NCBI GenBank assembly: GCA_023251755.1
Contig: JAHEYF010000008.1
Span: 34,315-98,314, forward strand
Reading direction: 5' to 3'
DNA length: 64,000 nucleotides
Origin: Bacteroidota bacterium
GTDB lineage: Bacteria > Bacteroidota > Bacteroidia > B-17B0 > Aurantibacillaceae
Below the pieces are notes generated by a model that did not search any database, was not told the DNA's origin, and saw only the letters and a list, made by a program, of their open reading frames with translations. Shown piece by piece: positions 43,802 to 54,194 of this stretch. How positions within the stretch are numbered: the first letter of the stretch is position 1; the number at the start of each line of letters is the position of its first letter. A program made the position numbers and the translations under genes.

Positions 43802-46800
43802 CTACCTATACAACCAAACCCTCATCAGCGATAACAATTGCTCAATGTTTACAGGCTTTGCAACATAATCCGACATTCCCGCCTCCAGGCATTTTTCCCG
43901 GTCGCCTTTCATTGCTTTTGCAGTTAAGGCAATAATGGGAAGTTTTTCGAATTTACCAATGCTTCTGATTTCTTTGGTGGCTTCATAACCATCCATTTCC
44001 GGCATCATCACATCCATTAATATAATTTCTACCGAAGGGTTTTCTTTTAACAGTTTAATGGCTGCTTTCCCATTTTCGGCGATGATGCAATTCATTCCTT
44101 CTTCTTCCAGTACATTGGTAAGCGAATAAATATTACGTATATCATCGTCCACCACCAATACTTTTTTATTTTTAAGTACTTCGTCTGTTTTATGAAGTCT
44201 GCGGATGATGTTTTGTTTTTCTTTTGGTAAGCGCGATTCCACCCGGTGTAAAAAAAGCATGGTTTCATCCAGGAGGCGTTCCTGCGAATCGGCTGTTTTC
44301 AGTACAACGGTATTGGCGAATTTCATCAGGCGGGAATTTTCATCTTTAGATAAATCTTTACCGGTGTAAACTATAATAGGGATTTTGATTAATTTATCGT
44401 TTCCTTTTATTTTTTCCAATAAATCAAAACCGGTCATATCGGGCAATCCCAGGTCAACAATGACACAATCAAAATTTCCCTTGTCCATTAAATCGTAAGC
44501 TTCACGACCCGAATAAGCAGAAAAACTTTTTACATCTCCGTTTCCAATCAATTCGCGGATGGCTTTGTTTTGTGCCTCATTGTCTTCAACAACGAGGAGT
44601 TTTTTTAATTTTTTACTTACAAAGTCTTCAATCTTATCGAAGGTGTTTTGTAAATCATCTTTACTAATAGGTTTGCGGATAAAATCAAAGGCGCCCAATT
44701 CAAGTCCTTCTTTTCTTCTGTCGTATCCCGAAATAATCTGAACAGGAATATGCCGCAGGTCGGGGTCGTTCTTTAAATGCCTTAGTACATCGGCTCCGTC
44801 CATCACAGGCAATTTCATATCCAATATAATTGCGTCGGGTTTGTGGTGTCTGGCGTAACTCAGGCCGGTATTGCCCTGTGCGGCGATAATCCCTTTGTAA
44901 TTCCGTTCCCTTACAAAGTCGAGCATGATTTTAGAAAATTCAGGATCATCTTCCATAATCAAAATAATCTTATCGTTATCTGCAATATTATAACGATCGT
45001 CGTTTACTTCGTTGCCTTCCGCAACAGCGTATTTTTCGCGCCTGGCTTGTTTTGTGGTCGTTTCAGTTTTTGTGTCTTTTATTGCTATTTTTTGTTCGAG
45101 GGCAGCGGGCATCATCGAAGCGTCAAAATTCAAAGGAAGGTACAGGGTAAAGGTGCTTCCTTTTCCTTCCGCACTTTGCAGATGAATTTCCCCGCCCAGG
45201 GCATTGGCCAGTTCGCGGCTGATAGAAAGTCCAAGGCCGGTACCGCCGTATTTTCTTTTGGTAGAGCCATCTGCCTGTTGAAATGCTTCAAACACAAGCC
45301 CCTGCTTTTCGGGTGAAATACCGATCCCGTTGTCTGTAACGGCAAAGGCTACAATAGCAGGTGCTGTTCCCAATTTTTTGTTTTTGAAAACAACATTGGT
45401 TTTAAGGGGTTCAACAGCAAAAGAAACTGCTCCGTTTTTACCGGTAAATTTAAAGGCATTGGACAATAAGTTCCGGAGAATCTGAATAAGCCTTTGTTTA
45501 TCGGTGGTGATGGATTTTAAATCATTCTCCTTGTAACGAATCGTAAAATCAATGGCTTTACTTTTGGCCAGTTCCGAGAACATGGAATGAATATCGGTAT
45601 TGATTTCTGGAATGGGCACAGCTGTTATGTCCAATTCCATTTTACCCGATTCAACTTTTGAGAGGTCGAGTATTTCATTGATCAGGTTGAGTAAATCAGT
45701 TCCTGAATTGTAAATGTTTTTCGAAAACTCCACTTCTTTATCGCCGATGGATTTGTTTTTATTTTCGGAAAGCAATTGCGAAAGGATAAGGATGCTGTTG
45801 AGCGGTGTGCGCAATTCGTGCGACATGTTGGCCAAAAATTCGGACTTGTACTTGCTGGTGATTTCAAGTTCGCGGGCCTTGGTTTCAATGTCCATCTTGG
45901 CAGACTCCAATTTGTCTTTTTGTTCTTCGAGCAGGTTGGCTTTTTCTTCCAGCTCTTCGTTGGTTTGCTGCAATTCTTCCTGTTGGGCTTTTAGCTCCGA
46001 TTCTGATTTTTCGAGCAAGCCGGTTTTCTCCTGTAGTTCTTCGTTCGATTGTTTGAGTTCTTCCTGCTGCGCTTCTAATTCTTCGGCTTGTCGTTGCGTT
46101 TCTTCCAGCAGTTCTTTTAATTTGGTGCGCGATTGTGCTGCATTAATTACGATCGCAATATTTTCGCCCACCATGTTCAGGAACTGCATATCCAAATCTG
46201 AGAAGCCTTTGGAAGTCCCTATTTCCATCACCCCTTTCAATATCCCGTCCTGTAACAAAGGAATAAGTATAATGTGTTTGGGGGCTGTGTTTCCAAGTCC
46301 CGAATTAATTTTAATATAGTCATCGGGTACTTCGGTAAATACAATTGTTTTTTTCTCTAATGCTGCCTGCCCTACTAAGCCTTCACCCATTTTTATAGCA
46401 TTGGTATTTTGTTTGCGAAAATGGAAAGCATAAGTACCGGCCAGGTTCAGGTAATTGTTCTCTGCTAAATACATCACACCAATCTGAGCATTTAAATAGG
46501 TGCACAACTGACTGATTACTGCCTGTGCCAGGTCTTCCACACTTTTTTCTCCGCGTATGGTTTCATTCAGTTCAAAATTACCGGCCAGTATCCAGTTTTT
46601 ATTGGCGCTTTCCTGTTCGGCTTTTTTAAGTGCTCGTAAATTGGAGGTGATGATGAGGTAAACACTAATCAGTACAATGGAAATAATTAACAAAAGAATA
46701 ATAAAAATGGTATTAAAGCTACGGGCATCCTCTTCGCTTGCGCGCTGCCGGTCACTAAGGAGCTTCTCTTCAATACCCTTGCAATTCGATATCGTTTTTC

Positions 46801-47257
46801 TTATTTCATCCTGCAATCGTTTTCCAATAGTTGCACTTACAAGTTCCCTGGCTTTATCAAAATCAATTTTTCTTGCTTCAATTAATTCTTCCCTGAATTT
46901 TATAACGGCATCCACCTGTGTATTTAACACCCCGATATTTTCCTGCTGAACGGGGTTATCAATCGTCAGGTTTTTAACTTTTTCAAGGTGCCCTTTTAAT
47001 CTGCTTCTGGCTGAGTAATAAGGTTCAAGAAAATTTTCATTGCCTGTTATAACATAACCCCTGGAACCCGTTTCTGCATCAACCGTAGCGGCCAGTATTT
47101 GTTCAAACTCATACAACACTTCGTGCGTGTGGTTGACCCATTCGTTGCTGTCTATAAATTTTTCGTTGTTCCTAAACGAAAAAACAGCGACTACAACCAA
47201 CACCAATGTGCAAAGTATAAATCCTATGAGTATTTTTTGGGTTAATGATATTTTCAT
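43802..47257 (-). CDS. Hybrid histidine kinase: CHASE3, GAF, coiled coil, kinase, three receivers
   Basis: The 1151-residue product has two membrane segments (8-28 and 183-205) flanking a periplasmic CHASE3 domain with the ETGSRGYVITG motif, a GAF domain (~240-375), and a Gln/Glu-rich coiled coil (~380-470) of repeated EELQ and QQEELK units. The kinase core carries His480 (MSHELRTPL), N-box Asn596/Asn600, DNGIGI and GTGLGLS. Three receivers follow with acceptors Asp813, Asp935 and Asp1082. It senses an unknown periplasmic and cytoplasmic cue and should feed the response regulator, CheR, CheB and second kinase transcribed after it. The 129-bp gap to the response regulator is the largest in the operon. 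Confidence 0.95.
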   Translation of the reverse strand: MKISLTQKILIGFILCTLVLVVVAVFSFRNNEKFIDSNEWVNHTHEVLYEFEQILAATVDAETGSRGYVITGNENFLEPYYSARSRLKGHLEKVKNLTIDNPVQQENIGVLNTQVDAVIKFREELIEARKIDFDKARELVSATIGKRLQDEIRKTISNCKGIEEKLLSDRQRASEEDARSFNTIFIILLLIISIVLISVYLIITSNLRALKKAEQESANKNWILAGNFELNETIRGEKSVEDLAQAVISQLCTYLNAQIGVMYLAENNYLNLAGTYAFHFRKQNTNAIKMGEGLVGQAALEKKTIVFTEVPDDYIKINSGLGNTAPKHIILIPLLQDGILKGVMEIGTSKGFSDLDMQFLNMVGENIAIVINAAQSRTKLKELLEETQRQAEELEAQQEELKQSNEELQEKTGLLEKSESELKAQQEELQQTNEELEEKANLLEEQKDKLESAKMDIETKARELEITSKYKSEFLANMSHELRTPLNSILILSQLLSENKNKSIGDKEVEFSKNIYNSGTDLLNLINEILDLSKVESGKMELDITAVPIPEINTDIHSMFSELAKSKAIDFTIRYKENDLKSITTDKQRLIQILRNLLSNAFKFTGKNGAVSFAVEPLKTNVVFKNKKLGTAPAIVAFAVTDNGIGISPEKQGLVFEAFQQADGSTKRKYGGTGLGLSISRELANALGGEIHLQSAEGKGSTFTLYLPLNFDASMMPAALEQKIAIKDTKTETTTKQARREKYAVAEGNEVNDDRYNIADNDKIILIMEDDPEFSKIMLDFVRERNYKGIIAAQGNTGLSYARHHKPDAIILDMKLPVMDGADVLRHLKNDPDLRHIPVQIISGYDRRKEGLELGAFDFIRKPISKDDLQNTFDKIEDFVSKKLKKLLVVEDNEAQNKAIRELIGNGDVKSFSAYSGREAYDLMDKGNFDCVIVDLGLPDMTGFDLLEKIKGNDKLIKIPIIVYTGKDLSKDENSRLMKFANTVVLKTADSQERLLDETMLFLHRVESRLPKEKQNIIRRLHKTDEVLKNKKVLVVDDDIRNIYSLTNVLEEEGMNCIIAENGKAAIKLLKENPSVEIILMDVMMPEMDGYEATKEIRSIGKFEKLPIIALTAKAMKGDREKCLEAGMSDYVAKPVNIEQLLSLMRVWLYR

Positions 47258-47770
47258 ATTAAAGGGTTTAATTTTTTAAAATGGATGGGCATGGAAGAAG
47301 ATCCATGGTGACAAAAAAATGCTTTGAAGAGAGTGTGGGCTTGTACCGGTAATTTTCCCTGCTTACAGAACTTCCCGTACTATTTGAAGTATAAGAGATG
47401 AACGAAATAATGTATTATTTTTTGAAGAATATTTAAAGTTATATATTAATTAGAATGATATAACTTTTTGTTGAAAAATTTAAAGAAAATAAACTGTAAT
47501 AAAGCCATATTTAGACACTTCTGACGGTTTATGACTTCAATTGGAGAGATACGGAAATTTTATGTCGTTTATCTAATTCTAAAAGTAGTATTGGCTCAAA
47601 ATTAAGCTGCGCTTTTTTTGATATGAGAATACAAGTGCCCGGTTTGTTTTAAAGAATAAGAATACCGTCTTCAACTGCCAATTTCAAATAAAGCCCGCTT
47701 AGCTTAAAACCCGCAATGCCTTTCATCAATAAACTGCATAAAAAATACATATTTTGCGTATATTTGACCG
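47258..47770. other. Divergent gap between the hybrid kinase and lpxD
   Basis: This 513-bp AT-rich gap must carry the promoters of both divergent units. I see no gene, RNA fold or word repeat in it. TATATTTG at 47759-47766, 4 bp before the lpxD ATG, fits TAnnTTTG and would give a nearly leaderless lpxD transcript; no TTTG sits 20 bp upstream of it. Confidence 0.45.
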
Positions 47771-48805
47771 ATGGAATTTTCAGCGCAGCAAATAGCCGCT
47801 TTGGTGGAAGGAACAATTGAAGGGAACCCCGAAGTTACAGTCAATAGTCTTTCAAAAATAGAAGAAGGCAGGCCTCAAAGCCTTTCCTTTCTGGCTAACC
47901 CCAAATACCATACACACCTGTATACCACCGAAGCATCGGTGGTGATCGTAAATAAAAACCTTGAATTAGAAAGGCCGCTCAAAGCAGGCTGTACCCTTAT
48001 ACGTGTAGAAGATGCCTACAACAGCTTCGCAAAATTATTGGAACTTTACAACCAGGCAACAGATGACATTGAAGGCATTGAACAACCTGTTTTTATAAGT
48101 TCCTCTGCCAGCTATGGCAATAATTGTTACATCGGCGCGTTTTGCTACTTAGGCAATAATGTGAGCATAGGTAACAATGTAAAAATATACCCGCATTCAT
48201 ATATAGGCAACAATGTTACGGTTGGCGACAATACCATTGTTTACGCCGGGGTTAAAATATACAAGCATTGCCATATAGGTACCAATTGCACATTGCACGC
48301 CGGTGCTGTGATAGGCAGCGATGGTTTTGGTTTTGCCCCAGGCAGCCACAACAATTATAAAAAAGTACCGCAAATTGGCAATGTAATTATTGAAGATTAT
48401 GTGGAGATTGGCGCCAATACAGCCATAGACAGGGCTACACTGGGTTCAACCATCATCCGCAAAGGCGTTAAATTAGACAACCTTATTCAGGTGGCGCACA
48501 ATGTAGAGATTGGTGAGAACACCGTTATTGCCGCACAAACAGGTATTGCGGGCTCTACCAAAATAGGAAAAAACTGTATGATTGGAGGGCAGGCCGGCAT
48601 AAACGGGCACATTAAAATTACAGACGAAGTGAAAGTAGCCGCACAGGCCGGCGTGGTTTCAGGCATCGACAAAGTGGGCGAAATAGTACAGGGGACTCCG
48701 GCTTTTAGCATTGGGGAATTCAGAAGAAGTTTTGTGCTGTTTAAAAAATTACCGGAGCTGACCATCCGCTTACAAAACATAGAAAACAAATTAGCAGATA
48801 AATAA
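47771..48805 (+). CDS. lpxD: UDP-3-O-acylglucosamine N-acyltransferase LpxD
   Basis: The 344-residue product adds the second acyl chain in lipid A synthesis. It has the N-terminal uridine-binding domain (LSFLANPKY) and a left-handed beta-helix of hexapeptide repeats, with catalytic His243 in VAHNVEIG and the C-terminal helix tail. It lies 12 bp ahead of lpxC-fabZ; the three lpx genes form one operon. The length is normal. Confidence 0.97.
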   Translation: MEFSAQQIAALVEGTIEGNPEVTVNSLSKIEEGRPQSLSFLANPKYHTHLYTTEASVVIVNKNLELERPLKAGCTLIRVEDAYNSFAKLLELYNQATDDIEGIEQPVFISSSASYGNNCYIGAFCYLGNNVSIGNNVKIYPHSYIGNNVTVGDNTIVYAGVKIYKHCHIGTNCTLHAGAVIGSDGFGFAPGSHNNYKKVPQIGNVIIEDYVEIGANTAIDRATLGSTIIRKGVKLDNLIQVAHNVEIGENTVIAAQTGIAGSTKIGKNCMIGGQAGINGHIKITDEVKVAAQAGVVSGIDKVGEIVQGTPAFSIGEFRRSFVLFKKLPELTIRLQNIENKLADK

Positions 48806-48817
48806 TTTAAACGCTAC

Positions 48818-50248
48818 ATGAGCATAAAACAACGCACCATTAAAAACCCTGTATCCTTAACCGGTGTTGGTTTGCATACAGGTAAAAAAGTGACCATCAC
48901 CTTTAAGCCCGCTCCCGAAAACCACTGGTTTAAATTTCAGCGTGTAGATATTGAAGGGCATCCCATTATTGAAGCGGATGCTGATTTAGTGGTAGATACC
49001 TCGCGCGGAACCACCCTCGAAAAAAACGGGGTGCGTGTACACACCACCGAACATGTACTGGCCGCTTTAATGGGCCTGGAAATAGACAATTGCCTGATTC
49101 AGATTGATGCCCCCGAAATGCCCATTATGGACGGAAGCTCGATTAAATTTGTGGAAGCATTAGAAGCAGCTGAAATTGTGGAACAGGCCGCCGAACGCGA
49201 ATACTTTGAACTGAAAGGAAACCTCACTTACGAAGACCCGGTGAAAAAAGTAGAGATGCTGGCCGTGCCACAGGATACCTTCAGGGTGACTGTAATGGTG
49301 GATTACAATTCGGATGTACTGGGAACACAACATGCATCGATGTACCAGGTGAATGAATTTAAAAAAGAAATATCGCGTTGCCGCACCTTTGTTTTCCTGC
49401 ACGAACTGGAAGCTTTGTTGCAACACAACCTGATTAAGGGAGGCGACTTAGACAACGCCATTGTACTGGTGGACCAGGAATTGCCCAAAGACAAACTCGA
49501 TCACCTGAAAAAAGTATTTAACAAGGAACACGTTGAAGTAAAAGGCAAAGGGGTGTTGAACAACACCAAACTGCAGTACTACAACGAACCTGCCCGTCAT
49601 AAATTATTAGACATTGTAGGCGACCTTGCATTGGTGGGCAAACCCATGAAAATACACGTACTGGCTGCAAGGCCGGGGCATGCAGGCAACGTATCCTTCG
49701 CAAAAAAAATAAAAGAACACATTAAAAAAGAACGGTCTGAAAAAAATAACTTTAAGATCGACCTCAACAAAGAAGCCGTGTGTACAACATTAGACATTAT
49801 GAAAATGTTGCCGCACCGCCCGCCCTTTTTATTGGTAGACAAAATTATTGACCTGGCCCCCGAACAGGTGGTGGGTATAAAAAATGTAACCATGAACGAT
49901 TACTGGTTTACCGGACATTTCCCCGATGAACCTGTAATGCCGGCAGTTTTAATAGTGGAAGCCCTGGCACAAACCGGTGGCATTCTTTGCCTGAAGACAG
50001 TACCCGATCCTGAAAACTACCAGACTTATTTCGTAAAAATTGAAAACGCGAAGTTCCGTCAAAAGGTGGTACCCGGCGATTCCTTAGTATTAAGAATGGA
50101 GCTGGCCGAACCTATACGCCGCGGAATGTGCCACATGAAAGGAACAGCTTATGTGAGTGGTAAATTAGTCTGCGAAGCAGACATGATGGCGCAGATCGTA
50201 AAAGTAAGAAACATCAACACCAGTAAAAACGAGCCTCAATTAGCTTAA
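48818..50248 (+). CDS. LpxC-FabZ fusion: UDP-acyl-GlcNAc deacetylase and 3-hydroxyacyl-ACP dehydratase
   Basis: The 476-residue product joins two enzymes. Residues 1 to ~305 are LpxC, the committed step of lipid A synthesis, with zinc ligands His79 (TTEH), His261 and Asp265 (HKLLD) and His288 (GHAGN). Residues ~320-470 are FabZ, with LPHRPPFLLVD, GHFP (His367) and Glu381 (EALAQ). Because LpxC and FabZ compete for hydroxyacyl-ACP, the fusion may balance lipid A and fatty acids. This fusion is characteristic of Bacteroidota. It ends 2 bp before lpxA. Confidence 0.97.
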   Translation: MSIKQRTIKNPVSLTGVGLHTGKKVTITFKPAPENHWFKFQRVDIEGHPIIEADADLVVDTSRGTTLEKNGVRVHTTEHVLAALMGLEIDNCLIQIDAPEMPIMDGSSIKFVEALEAAEIVEQAAEREYFELKGNLTYEDPVKKVEMLAVPQDTFRVTVMVDYNSDVLGTQHASMYQVNEFKKEISRCRTFVFLHELEALLQHNLIKGGDLDNAIVLVDQELPKDKLDHLKKVFNKEHVEVKGKGVLNNTKLQYYNEPARHKLLDIVGDLALVGKPMKIHVLAARPGHAGNVSFAKKIKEHIKKERSEKNNFKIDLNKEAVCTTLDIMKMLPHRPPFLLVDKIIDLAPEQVVGIKNVTMNDYWFTGHFPDEPVMPAVLIVEALAQTGGILCLKTVPDPENYQTYFVKIENAKFRQKVVPGDSLVLRMELAEPIRRGMCHMKGTAYVSGKLVCEADMMAQIVKVRNINTSKNEPQLA

Positions 50249-50250
50249 AC

Positions 50251-51024
50251 ATGATTTCGAACCTGGCCTATATACATCCCGAAGCCCAGCTGGGACAAAA
50301 TGTAACTGTATCGCCTTTTGCAAGCATATACGGCGATGTAACAATCGGCGACAATACCTGGATTGGCCCCAACGCTGTTATAATGGACGGGGCCCGCATA
50401 GGTAAAAATTGTAAAATATTTCCGGGGGCTGTTATCAGCGCCATACCGCAGGATTTAAAATTTAAAGGAGAATACACCACCGCCGAAATAGGCGATAATA
50501 CAGTAATCCGTGAGTGTGTGACCATTAACAAAGGCACTTCGGATCGCAAGGCCACAAAAATCGGAAACAATTGTTTACTGATGGCTTATGTGCACGTGGC
50601 CCACGATTGTTTTATAGGCAACCAGGTTATTATAGCCAACAGTGTAAACCTTGCAGGGCACATTACCATTGAAGACTGGGTGATATTAGAAGGAACCGTA
50701 GCTGCACAACAGTTTATTACCATCGGCGCACATGCCTTTATTGCAGGCGCATCATTGGTGCGCAAAAATGTTCCACCCTACATACGTGTTGCCCGCGAAC
50801 CACTTCAGTTCATTGGTGTAAACACCATAGGCCTTGCACGCAGGGGCTATACCAAGGAAGCCATTACACAAATTGAAGACATCTACCGCCTGATTTTTGT
50901 AAGGGGCCACAATGTAAGCAAAGCGCTTGAGCTGGTTGAATCCGAAATCCCCGTATCGTCGGAGCGTGAACAAATACTTGGATTTATACGGAATTCTAAA
51001 GAAGGGATTGTGAAGGGGATTTAA
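50251..51024 (+). CDS. lpxA: UDP-N-acetylglucosamine O-acyltransferase LpxA
   Basis: The 257-residue product attaches the first hydroxyacyl chain to UDP-GlcNAc. It is a left-handed beta-helix of hexapeptide repeats with catalytic His118 in YVHVAHDC, the IPQDLKFKGE loop, and a helical C-terminal tail. It follows the lpxC-fabZ stop by 2 bp and closes the operon. Confidence 0.97.
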   Translation: MISNLAYIHPEAQLGQNVTVSPFASIYGDVTIGDNTWIGPNAVIMDGARIGKNCKIFPGAVISAIPQDLKFKGEYTTAEIGDNTVIRECVTINKGTSDRKATKIGNNCLLMAYVHVAHDCFIGNQVIIANSVNLAGHITIEDWVILEGTVAAQQFITIGAHAFIAGASLVRKNVPPYIRVAREPLQFIGVNTIGLARRGYTKEAITQIEDIYRLIFVRGHNVSKALELVESEIPVSSEREQILGFIRNSKEGIVKGI

Positions 51025-51133
51025 GAGCCTGATAAATATTACAACACAATAGCCACGAATGCACGAATAATTTCTATATCGAAAACATAATGCTCCTTTG
51101 CCCCCCGGTGCCTTAGTGGTAAAAAGCAGCCAA

Positions 51134-53809
51134 TTAAAAATCCTCCTCCTCTTCTTCCTTCTTCGGGCTTATGCCTTTCTCCTGTTTCTTTGTTTCGTTT
51201 ACAGCACCACTTTTAGTTTCCGTTTTTTTATTTTTGTCCCCTCCAAATTCAATCTGGAATTTCTGATCAGCCTTCATCTTGTCTTCCTTTTTATTTTTGT
51301 AACTGGCCGAGTCTTTTTTATACCAGCCAAACTCCTCGTGTAAAAGTTGTTTCAGGTTTTGTTTTTCCTGCTTCACATCCTCTTTTATTTTTTCTTTTAA
51401 ACCCTTTCTGTCGTATTTAATTATAGGGTTGTCGATGGTACCCGTCATCGTAAGTAGCACACAACGTTTGTTTTCCGGGTCATTTTCCACCGTGGCTAAT
51501 TCCTCGTCCAATTCCCTGCTTTTGCCCGGACGCCTGGCCAATATTTCGCCCAGCAATAATTTAATGTGGTAATTTATTTCGTTGTTAAAGGTATGCTTAC
51601 CATACAAGTCTACGTTTAAGGCCGTGTTTTTTATACTTGTTTTGGTAATAAAAATAGTTTTGTCCTTTATATCAATATGGCTTTGCAGGGTCGAGAATTT
51701 AATACGTTGCAGCTCTTTCAGCTCCACGTATTTTGATAAACTTTCCAAAGGTTTGTAATCAATCAGCTCTCCCTGTTCAATGGTAAGGTCACTAAACACC
51801 TGTATGGAGGCTAAATCACATTCTAATAATTTATTCCAGCGCGTCGAAAAATCTATGTCCATAGTGGCTACACCTTTCAAGTGTTTGTCCTGTATGGCTT
51901 CCTGCCCAAAGTTAGTGAGCTGGTAAAACAATTTATTCACATCTATCCCCACTAATTTTGCTATGCCTTTTATTTCAATGTCCTTTTCATCCGAGGCATC
52001 AATAATACCGCTCAGCGCCACATCCCCGTTCATGGTTTCCAGGCTCAGGTTATCGGTAAACATTTTTTTGTCTTTTATTTTTACATTCCCCGTAATGTTT
52101 TTGGCCGAAAATTTATCTAAGGAAGTCTGCGCAATAAACAGGTTCAGGTTCAGATTAATGTTTTGGCTTATTTTAATTTCGTGTCTGGAAGAACTTGCTG
52201 AAGGTGCAGAACCCGCAGCCATCAACTCATCCAATGAAAGGTTTTTCGAATCTATTTTTGCATCCACTAATAAACGCTGATCGTCTTTAAACAACCATAA
52301 AATAAAGTTTTCGAATTTTCCGTTGACCAGTGCATCACTTTTTCCAACCAGTAAACTGATACTGTCAACGCTGATGGAATTGTTTTCCAACACTAAGGAA
52401 CCCGCCTGTAGCTTAATGAGTTTTTCATCGTTTTTAAATTTCAGACTGATGTCGTTAAAGGCCAGTTTTCCTTTCGACAGGTTGGCCTTGTCTGTAAAGT
52501 TTGTTTTAATGGTATTCAGGGAACCATTAATTTCCGCATTGAATTGAATCCTGCCCGACAGGGAAGATATAGTATCTATGGGGTAAAACCTCAGCGCTTC
52601 TTCCAGGTTCAGTTCTCCGTTTGTACTCAGTTCAATATAGGGGTCGTTAAAATAAGTAATCGCAAAATCTCCTTTTACCGAATTGTTGTTCAACAGGGCC
52701 GAAACATTTTTTAATTCTAATTTTTCCGGCGAGCCTTTCTTCTTTGCGTATGCTCCTTCCAGGTTCACCTGTGTTAATTTCACATCGCTGGATGCATGGG
52801 AAATACTGGCATTCTGTACCCCAAATTTTGCATCAATGCTCAGGCTTTGTATGTCTGATAAATTGCCTTTTAATTTTCCTTCCGCATAAAACGTTCCGTC
52901 GCTTCCGTAGTCTTTTATTTTTTGTTGCTGCGATTCGGGCAATAAAGACAAAGCCGAACGTATATCAATATTTTTTCCCTTCAGATCCAGGTCAGCTATC
53001 CAGGCAGTATCTGCTTTTTCAACGTAGCCTTCGGCCCCCAGCTCTAAACGGTTTATGTTAATGGTCGCTGTTTTTAAGGTATAACGGTTTTCTTTTACAT
53101 CCGCATCAATGGCATAGTGCACTGTTTTATTGTTTAAAAATGAATGTTTATTCACCGCTAATTCATCAATAAACACATCGCCGCTTCCGCTCAGCAAATA
53201 ATTTACATCTTTAAAAGCCCCGCTGATGGTTGTTTCTTTCACACGGGCCATTACCTTCACCAGTTCTTTCCGGTTGCGGTATTTCACATACAGGTTCTGT
53301 AAAAAAACAGCTTCTAATTTAAATTCAACGGGAGAAGTGCCTGTAGTATCTTTTGTACTTTTCCAGAACACATAATTTTCTTTTCCGTTTTTGTCCACCT
53401 TCAGGTTCACTTCCCCGTCTTTAATATCAATGCGGGTAATGTGGTAATTCTTGTGGAAGAGGTCCATCAAATTAAACCGAAGTGCAATGAGGCCCGCCGT
53501 AAACAAGGTGTCCCTTTCTTTTTTCTGCAGGGCCTCGTAAGCCATGGCATCCTTAAACTCTATAGCGGCGTTGGGAAAAGTTTTAATCACCGTGAGGTCG
53601 ATATTGGCCGGGTCAATTTTCACTTCGGCATTCAGGTGCTTGTTTAACTCATCAATTACAGCCAGCTTCACCTCGTCTTCGTACACCACTACCAAAGTAA
53701 CCGCAGTCCCTGCAAGTACAATGAGCAGCAACAGGCTCCCGATAAAAAGCCGGCGGATCAGCCTCCAAAAACTGAAGGATTTTTTTTCCTGAATTTCTTT
53801 CTGCTCCAT
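51134..53809 (-). CDS. AsmA-like protein
   Basis: The 891-residue product has one N-terminal membrane segment (about residues 18-40) and a long beta-rich periplasmic region typical of AsmA/DUF748 proteins (AEVKIDPANIDLTVIKTFPNA at the start, ITGNVKIKDKKM and GDVALSGIIDA near the middle). These proteins form groove-like bridges thought to move phospholipids or other lipids between membranes. The C-terminal ~90 residues are a Lys/Glu-rich tail (KKEDKMKADQK, PKKEEEEEDF), unusual for a periplasmic protein and probably disordered. It converges on lpxA. Confidence 0.88.
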   Translation of the reverse strand: MEQKEIQEKKSFSFWRLIRRLFIGSLLLLIVLAGTAVTLVVVYEDEVKLAVIDELNKHLNAEVKIDPANIDLTVIKTFPNAAIEFKDAMAYEALQKKERDTLFTAGLIALRFNLMDLFHKNYHITRIDIKDGEVNLKVDKNGKENYVFWKSTKDTTGTSPVEFKLEAVFLQNLYVKYRNRKELVKVMARVKETTISGAFKDVNYLLSGSGDVFIDELAVNKHSFLNNKTVHYAIDADVKENRYTLKTATININRLELGAEGYVEKADTAWIADLDLKGKNIDIRSALSLLPESQQQKIKDYGSDGTFYAEGKLKGNLSDIQSLSIDAKFGVQNASISHASSDVKLTQVNLEGAYAKKKGSPEKLELKNVSALLNNNSVKGDFAITYFNDPYIELSTNGELNLEEALRFYPIDTISSLSGRIQFNAEINGSLNTIKTNFTDKANLSKGKLAFNDISLKFKNDEKLIKLQAGSLVLENNSISVDSISLLVGKSDALVNGKFENFILWLFKDDQRLLVDAKIDSKNLSLDELMAAGSAPSASSSRHEIKISQNINLNLNLFIAQTSLDKFSAKNITGNVKIKDKKMFTDNLSLETMNGDVALSGIIDASDEKDIEIKGIAKLVGIDVNKLFYQLTNFGQEAIQDKHLKGVATMDIDFSTRWNKLLECDLASIQVFSDLTIEQGELIDYKPLESLSKYVELKELQRIKFSTLQSHIDIKDKTIFITKTSIKNTALNVDLYGKHTFNNEINYHIKLLLGEILARRPGKSRELDEELATVENDPENKRCVLLTMTGTIDNPIIKYDRKGLKEKIKEDVKQEKQNLKQLLHEEFGWYKKDSASYKNKKEDKMKADQKFQIEFGGDKNKKTETKSGAVNETKKQEKGISPKKEEEEEDF

Positions 53810-54194
53810 TTTACAAATTTCCTCATATTACAAACGACTATAACACGCATTTAGTATAGGATTTAAACAATGTTGGTTTGATAAGTAACTGATTTCACTT
53901 ATTTTAACAAGTGACTATACGGTAATTTTGCATTACTGCTATTTTAAGCTTATGATGAGGCGCGGAGCATGCAAAGTAATCATTCTTTTAATTTTTAACT
54001 TAACAAAGGAAAAGCCATAAGCAATAAAAAATAAGCCATAAGGGGTTTTACATAAACGAAATCGTTTTTGGCTTTTAACTTTTGACTTAACAACCATCTA
54101 TGTATAACACAGAGAATTTAATCGCAACCGTGATCACACTTTTGGCTCCTGGCTTTTAACTTTTGACTTATAAATTTTAACTTAACAACCACAC
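53810..54194. other. Gap between the AsmA-like gene and the UPF0316 gene
   Basis: This 385-bp divergent gap has no gene. Its right half is word repeat J. TAATTTTG at 53923-53930 fits the -7 box on the plus strand but lies 265 bp before the next start, so its use is doubtful. Confidence 0.5.
54051..54183. repeat. TTTTGGCTTTTAACTTTTGACTTA repeats (family J)
   Basis: Two direct copies of the word block (near 54056-54088 and 54141-54171) stand in this leader. The stretch 54119-54183 matches 62344-62408 at 62 of 65 positions, including the palindrome GTGATCAC. The block ends 11 bp before the ATG at 54195. Confidence 0.85.

Noticed and set aside
45714..46319. 201-codon plus-strand frame rich in Ser, Cys and Phe
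   Set aside because: Antisense to the coiled-coil and GAF region of the hybrid kinase; composition reflects Glu/Lys codons read backwards.
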